Source of the DNA: Azolla caroliniana
Taxonomy: Eukaryota; Polypodiophyta
Direction of reading: 5' to 3'
Length of the DNA: 64,000 nucleotides
Assembly: GCA_043228905.1 (NCBI GenBank)
Contig: JBHGNT010000004.1
Span: forward strand, 4,960,001 to 5,024,000
Part shown: piece by piece, positions 43,445 through 56,300 of the stretch
Layout of the letters: the number at the start of each line of letters is the position of its first letter
Numbering within the stretch: the first letter of the stretch is position 1
The notes under the pieces: generated by a model
The model's input: the letters and a program-made list of their open reading frames with translations, nothing else
Told to the model about the DNA's origin: nothing
The model's database searches: none
Position numbers and translations under genes: made by a program

Positions 43445-44766
43445 TTCGCGTCCTTAGCCGCTTCTGCGTAGCTCTCCGGCTCACGCACTTCCGCTACACG
43501 GGTCATGTACGCATAATGATGCGCCATGTACTCGTATCCGAACCGCATAACTGGGTTCTTTTGGCGGGTAGATCGGCGTGATCGGTCATTAGCCGATGTC
43601 GAGGTCTTCTCGGCCAACGCGGACTTCGCTCTTGAAGACCCATCACCGCTTCCCTCGGAGTCAGACTCACGTCGGTCAGACTCATTCCTATCCGTGTCGG
43701 AATCCGACACCTTCTTCTTCCCTTTCTCTTTGCGCGTAAGCCGTCTCCTCGGCTTCCTGTGCGGGGAATGCACGGCCGAGTCTCCACTATTCGCCGGCTC
43801 TTCATCGGACTGGTCGAACCGACTCAGTCGTCCATTCGGTCCACTTAACCAAAACGAAATCGGACTCTCTTCGTGGGTCCCGATTTCAGGTTCATCCGGA
43901 GGCATCTCAGTCTCGCTGACCTCATTGTCAGAGCTCGGATTGGAGTTGAGATTCGAAGTCAAAGGCAAGTACCAGGACGCGGACTCATCAAACACAACGT
44001 CGCGGCTCACGCGCGCTTGTTTGGTGCACGGGTTATAACACTTATAACCCTTTTGCTTGTCCGAGTAACCGACCAAGATACATTTCTTGGCCTTTGCGTC
44101 CAGCTTTTTCCGTTTCTCCTTCGGCACATGCACATACACAATGCTACCGAAAACTCGTAAGTGTCGCAAGTTCGGCTTTGTTCCGAAATATAGCTCGTGC
44201 GCCGACGCCTTGTCTCTGATCCGGTTTTGGATGTATACTGCGGTCCTTACTGCCTCGACCCAGTAGAACTTGGGCAAGTTCTTCTCCTCCAACATTGCCC
44301 GAGCCGCTTCCACAACCGACCAATTTTTCCTCTCGGCCACGCCATTTTGCCCCAGCGTGTATCTACAATTGAATTCGCGCCGAATTCCCATTTGTTGTAG
44401 ATAACCGTTGAATTGACCGGAAAAGTATTCTTTTCCGCCATCCGACCATAGGCACTTGATCTTTCTTCCTGTTTCCGTTTCCACGAACCCTTTGAGGTCT
44501 TGGAAACAGTCGAAGACTTCGCTCTTCCTCTCAATGAGGTAGATCCACGTGTGCCGCGTGTAGTCGTCGATGAAGGAGACGAAATATCGGCTCCCGCCAA
44601 GACTAACGTTTTGTGCCGGCCCCCACACACCGGAGTGTATCAAGTCGAGCTTGTTCCGGCTCCGGTTACACTTGTTGGGGAAGGGAAGTCGGTGTTGCTT
44701 CCCAAGCTGGCAGGCTTCACAAATTTGTGCCTTCTGGCCACTAAATTTGGGCAATCTGAACACCAC
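43363..44766 (-). pseudogene. Integrase, copia element 2
   Basis: A 467-codon frame starting in the zinc-finger region (CEACQLGKQHRLPF). The first catalytic block reads LDLIHSGVWGPAQ, with Gly where Asp belongs. The second (KCLWSDGGKEYF) and the Glu (GQNGVAERKNWSV) are kept. The C-terminal part shows LRVFGSIVYVHVPKE, KKCILVGYSDKQKGYKCYNP and a Ser/Asp-rich tail. Confidence 0.88.
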
Positions 44767-44784
44767 CTGTTTCGATTGCAGGTC

Positions 44785-45260
44785 CTAAAGCCGCTGGTAG
44801 TTGACGTGACCTATCCGCTTGTGCCATAAATCGATGTCCGACTTGACTTTTTGTCCCTTCGCGAACATTGGGGTGCCACCGTCAGTAGAGTCGAGGATGA
44901 ACATCCTCCCATCTCTGCGCCCTTGCGCAATAACACGGCCTTCTTCCTCAATGAAGCACCCGAGGTGTGTAAACCAGACCTCCATCCCTTGGTCGACGAT
45001 CTGTCCGATCAACACCAAGTTCTTCGTGATTGTCGGAACGTGTAGCACGTTCATGAGTTTCCCTTTCTGCCCAACATAGCTCAGGGGAACTTCTCCAACA
45101 TTCGCAATCGGATGCGGAGTGTCGTCTCCGGTTGCGACTACTCCCGATTGCATCGGTTTTTCTAGGTACGAGAACCACTCCTTATGGCTCATCATGTGAT
45201 TTGACACGTCGGAGTCGACGTACCACCTCGTCCGATTTCGGGGTGGTCTGCTTCATTGAG
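44785..45260 (-). pseudogene. Protease and GAG-pre-integrase domain, copia element 2
   Basis: The protease block around 45210 reads WYVDSDVSNHMMSHKEW; Gly-Ala of the usual Asp-Ser-Gly-Ala is Asp-Val. The rest of the domain (GEVPLSYVGQKGKLMNVLHV) and the finger start (DIDLWHKRIGHVNYQRL) are clear. A stop near 44784 separates it from integrase. Confidence 0.82.
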
Positions 45261-45269
45261 TTTGCTTCG

Positions 45270-46234
45270 TGTCTCGTCACGAAGGCAAACCCTTTTCCAG
45301 TTTTTCCGGATCCTTCGGCGTAGTGCGATCGGTGCCGGTTTCCTTTGTCGGTATGTCCAGAACCAGATCCGGAACCAGTCCTCTCCAACTTGGCGCGCTT
45401 TTTCCAGCACTCGCTCTCCCTGTATCCTTTCTTGCCATAGTACCAGCATTCCGTGGCGGGTTTCCCTTGCCGGTTCTCATCGCCTCGACTCCCCCTGTTT
45501 CTTGAGGGTCCGGAATTGTTGTTGGCATCATTTCGGTGCCTCCTTCCTTGATCTCGTCAGCCGCCTCCATTGCGCACTGACTTGCCTCGTCCTCCATGTC
45601 CACGGGGCCTATCTCCCTCCGTGTACAACATCTTGCTATTGGTGTGTGTGCTCGTTGACGCACCCGTGTGGTTCTCCTCTACCAGGAGCATCGACTGTAA
45701 GTCGAAAAAGGACAGCGTATTCTCCCGAGTACACACAACAGTTCGGAATGCCCCGAACTTCGACGCCAAACCCCCGAGACAAACCTAGACCATCTCGCTT
45801 TCCTCGATGTTCACATCGATGGAAGCTAAGGAGTCGCATATGTCCTTGATCTTCGAGGTATAGTCAACCACCGACAAATCGCGTTGTCGTAGGTTGCTCA
45901 ACTCCTGTCAGAGTTGAAGCTTCTTGGCTGTGGTGCTCGCGGTGAAGATCTTCTTCAGATTTTCCCACACACCCTTCGGCGTTTTTGTATCCCGAACGTA
46001 GCTTAATAGGTGTTCGCCCACACAAGACGCGAAACAATACAACACTCTGCTCGCCGATTGTTCCCACGCCGGGAAGTCTTTGTGTGTCGATTCGGGTGCC
46101 GCGTCATTCGCTCCTTCGACATAGCTCCAGTAACCGTGCCCAAGCAGGTACTGGTGCATCTTGTAGGACCAAGATGCGTAGTTGGTTCTGTCGAGCTTCT
46201 CCGTCGGAAGCGAGCTAGCCATTCCTCTGTCCAT
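45270..46234 (-). pseudogene. Gag, copia element 2
   Basis: It starts at ATG 46234 (MDRGMASSLPTEKLDRTNYA). The copia gag core follows (WSYKMHQYLLGHGYWSYV, TPKGVWENLKKIF), then a stop at 45907. Later parts are in other frames. The zinc knuckle near 45440 reads CWYYGKKGYRESEC: the second Cys and the His are both Tyr, so metal binding should be lost. Confidence 0.8.
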
Positions 46235-46310
46235 CGGTTTTCTTGTTCTTCTTTGTTGGTTTTTTTTTTCTCTTCAAGCAAAGTTGACTGTAGAGGTTCT
46301 CATCCCTCGC

Positions 46311-46322
46311 GCTTTGATACCA
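46311..46322 (-). other. Primer-binding site, copia element 2
   Basis: The minus strand reads TGGTATCAAAGC, one base from the standard initiator Met-tRNA site, directly next to the 5' LTR. Confidence 0.9.
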
Positions 46323-46754
46323 TGAAAAGAATGGCGTGCGGAAGCAATATAGGAAACCGAACAACAGAAAACGCAGGTTTAATGGAAAGCTTAGGTTTGC
46401 ATAGTATACACAGGAGAGATAGAGAGAGAGAGTAAACACAAGAACTTTTTCAAAAATAATACTCAATTTGTACATCGTGTGTGTTCAATGAACACTTTTA
46501 TACAAGTCCTTTTCGGACTGACAAAAGTACTGACAATACTTCAATGCTCATAAGGAGCCCCTACACTAACTCCCAAATATATTCCTTGCGGAATATCTTT
46601 CTGATGGCCTCCCGGTTTCTGCACCGACCCGGCCTTCCTACACACCGGTCTGCGTACCGGTTTCCAACCGATCTGGCCTAACCGATCGGTCCCAACCGAT
46701 CCGGTCCTCGGCTTGCTCAGCCGATTCGGCCGATGTTGAGCTTGTCTCTCAACA
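46323..46754 (-). repeat. 5' LTR of copia element 2 (432 bp)
   Basis: Direct copy of 40975-41416. Differences include a shorter GA run and scattered transitions. Confidence 0.93.
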
Positions 46755-46759
46755 TGTTC
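46755..46759. other. Target-site duplication of copia element 2 (right)
   Basis: TGTTC, matching 40970-40974. Confidence 0.92.
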
Positions 46760-47067
46760 CTTCCTCTTAATTGGCCAACTATGTGTACAACCCCTTGTCA
46801 GTTGCGATAATGCCTAGCTCGGCCACGGGAGAGTCATTGCCTCATTTCTTTTTCTTTTTGGAACCAGATCATTAGAATTCAATGATGTGTCCTCGGGTCC
46901 TTGTGAAGGCATGTCCGTTTCGATGTGTCTAATGACCATGGCTTACTGTGATGACCGTATTAACATTTGAGGAGACGGAAGAAATTTAGACTCGGATTCC
47001 TTGGCCATTCTCTGAAGACCGTCTTCATTCACTACATAAATATTTGTTTCAATCTGAGAAGCCACAG

Positions 47068-47112
47068 GCAGACACAGGCGCAGGCGCAGGCACAGGCACA
47101 GGCACAGGCACA
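47068..47112 (+). repeat. CAGGCA hexamer repeat in the 5' leader of the small gene
   Basis: Seven or so CAGGCA/CAGGCG units end six bases before the start codon at 47118. Confidence 0.88.
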
Positions 47113-47117
47113 AAGCT

Positions 47118-47287
47118 ATGGGAACTGCTACGTTCATCGGGGCTGCCTTCGGCTTAGCTTCGCAGTTCTACTCCAACGCCATTAGGAAGCAACCTCTCAT
47201 GCGACGTAAGATCTCCTCCTCCTGTTTTTTCTCTGCACCTTTAGGGTTTTGATTTCATTCACCATCTGCAAAAAACCGTCATTCTGT

Positions 47288-47331
<44 letters not shown>

Positions 47332-50300
47332 TCATCATCTTCTTCTTCTTCGTAGCTTCTTTCCTATAAATTTTGAGGCATCTGTAAATTGTCCTTCTTA
47401 ATTTTGTTCATAAATGCAGCCCTTTTTTGGTCTTACATGTTCGATGTTGCTTTTTTTTTCTATTAAATGCCAAAATTTGGAATTTTGTATTTTCTGTACC
47501 GTTGTTTCTAAGTTTTGATTGTTGCGCTTGATGTCATTTATCTTTGATTTTTTTCATTTGCTGCGAAACATTATTTCTGTTTCTTTCTTCTCCGTTGTTT
47601 GTGTTTGTAAAAGCTATATATTTTCTGTTTCCAGATAACTTTTATTAAGTTTCTAGAACTCTTCTTCATAATTTTATCTTCTTTATGTCGTTTCTGTAAT
47701 TTTTCTTCTTTAAGTTTCTGTAGTTTGGTTTTTTGCAGTCTCTCAACCCGCTTAAACTTTTGTTTTGGCAGTTTTTCTGAATTTCCTTCTTAAGTTTTGG
47801 TTTTTGCATTTTTTCCGACTTTTGTTATTCTCTGCACAATTCTGATGAGTTATTGAGGAGGCTGTAGATCCATGGGAGCATCTTCTGCTGATCGGTCTCG
47901 GCATATCTGCAGCAAACGGTTTGGCTAATTGGGAAGAGAAACTACAGGGAGACGTAGAAAAGCATAGGCAAGAGGATGCTGAAACCAACAAAAGAAGATT
48001 CAGAGGTAAATTTTTGTATGCTGAACGAAGTCCATCTTATGTCCACGATATTGAAGGGTTTCTGGACCCTGACCACAAGAAAGTACATATTTCTCATGTT
48101 ATACTGATGTGAGCCACGGACGTATATAAGTGACCATTTAGAAGATATTACGAGTTAAAGTAAAAATGATGAAGGACTGGTGATTATATCCCACTCGTTA
48201 TTTGTGTTGACAGATTTGTACAATGCAAGAACCTACAGAATTTTTGACTAATAGAAAATCATTGCATCATACTAGTTTTCAGATAGTTTGATTCTATTAT
48301 CATGGGGAAAGACCTTTGCATGTCATATATAGATGTGTAAGAACCACACGTGGTCTCATCTATCTAGTTCACAAGGAAAAATATGATCTTCTTGAACTAA
48401 TGATCTAGAACAAGTGAAGGATCTCAATCTATAACTTCAAAGACCACAAGTTCCATTATCTTTTCCCAACCATTTGATGTGCTTGACCGTTTGAGTTTTT
48501 TTTTTCAGTATCCTTGGCTCCAAGTAGGAATAGAAATGAACATAAGGAGAAATAGACATTGAATCAGAGGAATGACCAATATCTTAAAGGTAAAGAGGGA
48601 TGTTTGAAGGAGCAGCTATTGAGGGATGATGTTCAGCAAACAGAGAGTAGAGACACAGATTTTTGGGTGTACCCAACCGCCTTGATTGGTACACAAGAAA
48701 AAAATGTTATTATATTAGTTAACCCTACAAAGAAAGAGGTGTGTTCACATTACAAAAGGAGGTGTCCTCTATAGGTGAACAATGTGTTCACATATACAAA
48801 TAATTACCTAATTTGTGAACTACAGGCCTTTACACCTAACAACCTCCCACTTAAAGGTCCGATGTGAACATTCAAGTAAATCCCACTAACTGTATGCAAT
48901 GCTCATGTTGAGTTTTGCCAAGACTTTTAGTGAGAATATCTGCAGGATTATCCCATATTTTGATCTTGGTCAATGTGACTAGACCATCCTCCAAAACTTG
49001 TTTGATAAAGTGATGTCGCGCATCAATGTGTTTGGTGCGCGAATGAAACATGGCATTCTTAGCCAGATACACAACACTCTGGCTATCACATCCTAACATA
49101 GGAGTACTAACAAACATGCCAAGATCTTCAGCAAGTCTGCTGAGCCATATAGCTTCCTTTGAAGCTTCTGTAGCTGAAATATATTTAGCTTCAGTAGTAC
49201 TCAGTGCTACAATCTTTTGCAATTTGGAGCACCAAGACACTGCTCCACCAGCAACTATAACTATATACCCGCTAGTAGACTTACGTGTATCCAAGTCACC
49301 TGCCATGTCTGCATCACAATATCCCTGCAAACTTAATGCACCCTTCCCATAGCATAAACATTTTCTGTGTACCTTTAAGATACCTGAAAACACACTTGAC
49401 AGCCTTCCAATGTGCTTTGCCGAGATTAGACATATAGCGATTGACAACTCCCACTGCATAAGCAATATCTGGACGAGTAGCTACCATAGCATACATTAGA
49501 GAACCACATGTTGATGCATAAGGAATTCCCTTCATAGCATTGACTTCCATCTCATCCTTTGGACAATCAGCTTTGCTAAGTTTAATATATGAAGGCAAAG
49601 GAACTCCAAGGGACTTTGCTTCTGCCATATCAAATCTGTTAAAGTACTTTTTCAATGTACTTTTCTTGTGACAAAAACAACAATTTGTCCTTTCTGTTTC
49701 TACTGATTCTCAAGCCCAAAATATGCTCTGCATTTCCCAAATCTTTCATAGAGAATACCCGTTTCAGTTGATCTTTTAGAGCATCAAGACTAGTCTTTCT
49801 TTTCCCAGCTAGCAACATATCATCCACATATAGAACAAGTATGATGGGACTGTTATCGATATCCTTTTTCGTGTATAAACAATGATTTGCATAGCTACGA
49901 TCAAAACCTTGAGAAAGCATAAATGTATCAAACTTCTTATACCACTGTCGTGGTGCCTGTTTTAGGCCATACAGGCTAAGTTTTAGTTTGCATACGAAAT
50001 GCTCCAGGTTGTTTCATGAGATCTCTTCATCAATATCACCATGCAAAAAAGCGGTCTTTACATCCATTTGGTACAACTCCAGATTAAGCATTGCAGTAAG
50101 AGCAAATAGCACACGAAGTGTGGTCATCTTCACAACAGGAGAGAAGACCTCTTGGAAGTCAATACCTTCCTTCTGTGCATAACCCTTGGCAACTAATCCT
50201 GCCTTGTATTTTGGTTTCCCTTCAATTTTATTTACTTTATAAACCCATTTATTCGGAAGAGGTTTCCTTCCTTCAAGTAAGGACACAAGATCCCAAGTAT

Positions 50301-53300
50301 CATTTGCATACAAAGATTTTATTTCTTCTTGCATTGCAAGCTCCCACTTACTGCTAAGTTCACATGACATTGCCTCCTTATAAGTAAGAGGTTCACCCTC
50401 ATCTGACAGCATGACATAATGCAAAGAGAGGTCATATCTATATACCTGCCTCCTTAAACGATTAGACCTACGTACCCAATGATCATTATTTTCTGGGATT
50501 GGTTTTAAATCTAGAGGAAAATCAGTTTCAGCGCTTTCTAGCTGTTGCAAACCATGTCTAGCATGTCATTCAACATCTATATTTTGTTGTTCAGTATCTT
50601 GATCTCGTTGTCCAACACCTTCATGAGCATCTCTTTGCTGTCCAACTTCTTTTGGCTCAAGGATAACCGGTTGATCATCATATTCAACCTTTGGTATAGC
50701 ATCATGAGGTTTATTTTCAGATTTTGTGGATGGCTGTAATTGCTGAAATATAACGCTCCTAGAGTTCTCAACAGAGGAACAAATATTTTTCAGCAATTTT
50801 TCTTCATTAAAAACAACATCCCAGCTGCATACACTTTTTCTGAACTGAAGTAACCAAATCCTATAGCCCATTTCACCTTCATTACCATAGCCCATAAAAA
50901 TGCCCATGGTGGACTTAGCATTGAGCTTGTTTCTCAGCTCAGTTCTAATGTGTACAAATGCATCGCAACCGAAAATTCGTAAATGGTAATATGAGGCTGG
51001 TTTGCCAGACCAAACCTCCTCAGGGATTCCATTCTTTAAGGACTTGTTGGGAGAACGATTACATATATGAACCACGGTTTTTAATGCTTCTCCCCAAAAT
51101 TCATGAGGGAGATTAGCTGTGGACAGCATGCACCGTACTCGCTCACACAAGGTCCTAGTATATCTTGTTAGATATAATCAATGATCAGCCCCAAGTTGTA
51201 AATCTATCCCCATATGTGCTCTTAGAGTGCACATTTTGTGATAGCGCCCCAAATGAGGAGCGGCTAGTGTGCAACTCGACCATATGGGTCGATAAGGTGT
51301 TAATCTAGGAAACCGTAGATGCGTAGGACACAATGTATTTAGGAAAGAGAGAAATAGGTAATAGGATTGGCTAATCAAGTCAACTAGGATATTTTGTGGG
51401 CAAGTTACGATATACTTAGTCTTGAAGTATGCGTCATTGACTTCAAGATAAGTACTATCTAGCATTAGCCTGTACCTAGGGAGTTGGTCATATTAAATGA
51501 CAAGTTAGTTGACACAAAAGGAATATCTCCACTACTATCAACTGACTTGCACATTTAATGTTATACTTAGACCAAACATAGAAAGCAATCCACTTCCTTT
51601 TCATAGTGGTTGGCTTGATTATCAGTCCCCACTAATTTTGTAGTGAGCTGTTCCATATCCTATCTAAGCTCTAAGGTGTGAGTGCATGGGAAAACTACCA
51701 TTGTGAGCTACTCTCATATGTAATAGAAGTTTTGTTTTCATATATCCCATCTCTGTAGTTGTAACTCTATATACCTATCTAATCGATTCTCAATATTTCT
51801 AACATACCTTTCTACCACCCCATTTGATGAAGAGTTATATGGAGTTGTAAGTTCTCCTTTAATACCATGTAAGTCACAAAAGGACTTAAAATCTGCAAAT
51901 GTAAACTCACCCCCATTATCTGTTCCAAGACATTTCAGTTTTGTCCCTTTTTGGGTAGTCACAAATGCATGAAAAGATTTAAATGCATTACCTTTTTTTT
52001 TCATCAAGTACACCTAAATCTTCCTAGAATAATCGATAAAGGAAATAAAATAAGCAACACCACCCAAAGATTTTACATGCATGCTACAGACATCAGAATG
52101 CACCAAATCTAGCACATTTGGTTTACGAGAGACACCAGAATAATAAGAATTTCTCACTTGTTTGCCAAATAGACAATCATTACAAAAAACCAGCTTTGAT
52201 CCTTTAACATCAAGTCTTTTTAGAGAAGAAAAGACTTCAAGTCCTTTTTGGTTCATATGTCCTAATCTCTTATGCCAAAGCTCTAAACGAGAATCAAATT
52301 CAGCAATAGCAAGAAACCTTCAGGTAAAGCTTTACATGCAAACACTAGAGAGTGCCCTTTTTGCAACCTTTCACAATATCCATAGATCCTTTCTTAAGTT
52401 TCCACTATCCACCATTGAATAATGTGGTAACCATGCAAATCCATCTGTCCTATAGATAGCAAACTTTTCTTAATGCCAGGTACATACCTGACATCAATGA
52501 GCACGAGCTCTTGACCATTATCCAAAGACAAGTGTATAGTGCCAATACCATCAATATTGCAAACACTATCGTTACCAAGATAAACTTTTCCATGCTGCTT
52601 GCATCAAATGTGGTAAAGCACTCCAAACATGGAGTAACATGAAAAGAAGCCCCAGAGTCTACTATCCACGTCTGTGTCAATCCATCATCGATTGATAATA
52701 AAGCACCAATAACATTTGTTTTGGTGATTTGCATGTCTTGAACATGAGCTATGAAGGCATCACCTGTAATACAAAGTACATCACCATCTTCACCAGATAG
52801 GTCTTCAATGATAACATTTGAAGCCATATTAGCTTTCTCTATTGTATTAAATTTATTGTCTTTATTTTTCTTCTCTCCTACATTTCTTCCTTTCTAGTTC
52901 CATCTTCGAATATCTACACTCAGGTTTCTTAAGACCTTTACAGCCACACTGATAACATGTGATATCTTGTTGCTTTCCTTTCCCTCTACTCTTACTTTTA
53001 TTTCTTTGTCCTACATTTGGGTTCTTGTTATCATATCTCCCCCTAATATGGTATGTTGAACCACTACCTTCTCCGCTAGATTGTCTTCTAATCTCTTCAT
53101 TGAGAATAGAGCCTTGCACACCATCGATTCGGCAAATATTCCTCAGCAGCTTAGCACCACGATTCGGCACGATCAGATCGGCCATCTTTGTAAGGGAGAA
53201 TCCTCCCTCATTTTTCGATCTGCAGTCGATACTGTTAGTCGAAGAAAACCATGTCCGATCAAGGAGCAATGCACAAGATGGTCAGATACTCTATTCCCAG

Positions 53301-56300
53301 TTGGATGAGGGAAGAAGCTTCGGCCGAGGAAATAGAGGCCGACATGGTCAGTCGACCTGAGAACACGACCCCCACCATTGGCAAGAAGTCAAAAACACAC
53401 CAAGGTAGTTCGGCAGAAGGGGGAGCCATCCTGCTGGACCAAGTCGCCAAAACAACCCGATTGAATGTGGGTACTATGGGAAATTTGGCCACTACGAGGA
53501 GTGCCAAAAAAAGAAACAAGAGTTGGCTTCGACCAGCCGACAACTCATGAACTGTGCCTTGAATTTCGACTATGACGACCATGGCGGAATGTTCATAATG
53601 AGGCATAAAGCACACTCGATGTCGGCACAGGGTCCAACCAACACCTCTTCTTCAGACAATGTATGGTTTGTCGACTTTGGAGCGTCCAATCACATGACGT
53701 CTCACGAAGATTGGTTCTGAGAGTTGAGAAAGCTTGATCAACCCGGCTATGTCAAAATTGGGAATGACACAACTCAGCCCATTCAGCATGTCGGAAATGT
53801 CTCATTCGGGAACGACGGCAAACAAACCTACCTCAAGAATGTCTTCCATTGTTGAATAAGGCATGCAAGTACGATTTAATCACGACGGGTGTTTTATTGA
53901 GAAAGAAGGTCGACTCATAGCTCTCGGTCAAAGAGAAGGTCGAATGTTCATCCTCGAATCGAACGAGGTGAAGTCGGCCATGTTTGCGAAAGGCCTCAAA
54001 GTCGACACCGACTTAGAATTGTAGCACAAAAGAATCGGCCACATCAATCTCCAGAAGCTCAAGGGCATGAAGTCGAAAGGAGTCGTCAACGGACACCCAA
54101 CCTTTATAGAGAAGTAGATTACCAGAGTGTGTGAAGCTTGCCAATTCGGCAAGCAACATCGACAACCGTTCCCAAAAGAGAGGAACGTAAGTAAACGAAT
54201 CCTGGATGTAATACATTCAGATGTATGGAGACCAGCCCTAACAGCCACATTAAGTGAACGTCGATACTACCTCACATTCATTGACGACTTCTCCAGGCAC
54301 ACCTGGATTTACCCAATGCGACAAAGGAGCGAAGTGTTCGGACACTTCCCGCCTTTAAAAATGAAGTCTAAAAAACAACAAGATGACATGTTCGATGTCT
54401 TTGATTGGACGGAGGAAAGGAGTGTTTCTTAGACAAATTTATAGCCTATGTCCAAAAGGAAGGAATTCGTTGGGAATTTACCTGTCGACACACACTTCAG
54501 CAAAATGGAGTAGCTGAAAGGAAAACTCGGCAACATTGGAGGTGGCAAGAGTCATGATGAATGAAAAGAACCTGCCGGACTGGGCAGAAGCGACAAACAC
54601 AGCCGTCTACCTCATGAACAGGTGCACAACATCCGGGGTACATGACATAACACCCCACGAGAAGTTTTTCGGGAAGAAGCTGGACTTATCCTATGTCAGG
54701 ATATTCGGCTCAATCACATATGTACATATTTCTGACGAGAAGAGACATAAGCTCGATCCTAAGTTGGAGAAATGTATCCTCGTAGGATACTCACTCAAAC
54801 AAAAGTGCTATAATCCATCTACCCGAAAAGATCAAGTGAGTCGTGATGTCGTTTTTTACGAGTCGGCATCTTGGTACGAACTAGAGACGAATCCGACTCC
54901 AACCCTAGTCGATCCGAACTCGGCCGACCAAGAGATAGAAGTTGAAGATCAACTCAGGCATATGTTCGAATAAAGTCCAATTACGACCAGACTGAGTGAA
55001 CCTCAAGAGCCTCCGCGCGATCAAAGCACATCTCGTCTGAATCCAAAGATGGATAAAGGGAAGGCCAAAATGCTAGAGTACGAAGATCTGGACAACGCAT
55101 TGACTCACTCACTCGATAATTAGTTCGAAGGCCTTGATGCCCCTATCATCCGGATGAATGGAGTTAAGAAAGCCATAATTGCAGCAAACGAGAAACTTTG
55201 TCCCTCTTTCCGAGGCAACTAAGGATCCATGATGGGTCGAAGCCATGAACGAGGAAATGTAGGCACTATGCAAAAACGAGACATGGGATCTCATCCCTCA
55301 CTCACCACACAAGAAAGCAGTCGGTTGTAGGTGGATCTACAAGGTAAAATATAATGCCGATGGCTCGGTAAATGGCTACGAGGCACGACTCGAAGCAATA
55401 CGATATGCGCAAACGTACGAAGTCGACTACAAGGAGACCTTTGTCCCGGTGGCAAGGATGACCAAATGTGTGGACAGTCATTTCACTCGCAGCTTCTAAA
55501 GGGTGGCATCTCCATCAAATGTGTGAAAGTGTTTTTAGAATTCAAGGTATTGAAGTCTACAAAAATATAAGGTATGGAGCATTCACACCCGAAGGCCAAG
55601 AACACGAGCTAAGGTTTCAAGTATAAGTCAAACTAAAAGCAAGAAAGATGGAGAAAAGTCAAAGAAGAAAAAAACGGGCCACCAAAATACAGTCTACAAC
55701 GAACGCCCATAACTCATTCGTTTGGAAGCCAAATATAATGTGTAAATATGGGTTAGAAAGCTTATGACGAGAGCTATCCGTAGCTTTTTAAAACTCTAAA
55801 TTTGGAGCATGGATGAGGGAGATATGACGATTAGAAGATCGTTGTGTCATAGCTAAGAATAGGAGATGGAAAAGCTCTAAAAAAAGCGTGGAAAAGAAAG
55901 CAGGCGAAACTTATCTACTAGAGGAGAACTTCATATAAAGCAAGAAGAGTGAGGTGGTGAAAGGAGAGTCTTTTTCTTGTGGGGTTTTTCTTGCCTATTC
56001 ATGTAGTGCGTTTTTTCTAGTGATCAATTCATTCTTGTAGGCTTGAGTTTATGTATCTTCTTTCTCTTGTTTCTATGATCATCACTCCTTATTAATATAT
56101 CTTTGTAGATTTGGGTTTCTATATCTTCCTTCTCTCTCTTTTCTATCATCATCTCTCTTTTCATTTTTGGCGCTCCAGGGAGGGTCGATCCTTTCTGTAT
56201 AACGGGAGGAACGGTTGTCCACTAATTGATGGTTGGATCTACCGATTCATCATCAAACTAATGGCAAGATATGGAGTTCGCGATGCGACAGATCTACGAA

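Larger units (their letters stand above)
40975..46754 (-). mobile_element. Complete Ty1/copia element 2 with perfect TSD
   Basis: LTRs at 40975-41416 and 46323-46754 (442 and 432 bp) begin TGTTGAGA and end TTTTCA on the minus strand. They are flanked by a perfect 5-bp duplication TGTTC. The primer site (minus TGGTATCAAAGC) and a purine tract are in place. Domain order is gag, protease, integrase, RT, RNase H. Despite intact structure, the gag knuckle, protease, integrase and RNase H each have a changed key residue. Confidence 0.93.
50566..52013 (-). pseudogene. Integrase of copia element 3, split by a solo LTR
   Basis: The N-terminal side (51805-52256) carries Asp in LVHSDVCSMHVKS, Asp in LGTDNGGEFTF and Glu in SNGVVER. 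The C-terminal side (50566-51160) resumes at LCERVRCMLSTANLPHEFWG and shows YHLRIFGCDAFVHIRTE. Between them lies the 639-bp insertion 51166-51804. The flanking codons rejoin when it is ignored. Confidence 0.87.
48563..53110 (-). mobile_element. Ty1/copia element 3, 5'-truncated, carrying a solo LTR
   Basis: Minus-strand order from 53105 down is gag end with knuckle, protease, GAG-pre-integrase, integrase, RT, RNase H, polypurine tract (AAGTGGGAGGT, about 48842-48855) and the start of a 3' LTR at 48841 (TGTTAGGTGTAAAGG). The LTR's other end is not resolved (perhaps near 48563). The 5' LTR and most of gag are missing where copia element 4 begins. Its catalytic motifs are the best preserved in the window. 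Confidence 0.82.

Noticed and set aside
46815-46944. A 41-codon minus-strand ORF (MVIRHIETDMPSQG...) beside copia 2
   Set aside because: It might belong with the unidentified frames at 40284-40909 on the other side of the insertion, but it is too short to support.
48559-48774. 71-codon plus-strand ORF
   Set aside because: It lies in the probable 3' LTR of copia 3 and shows no domain.
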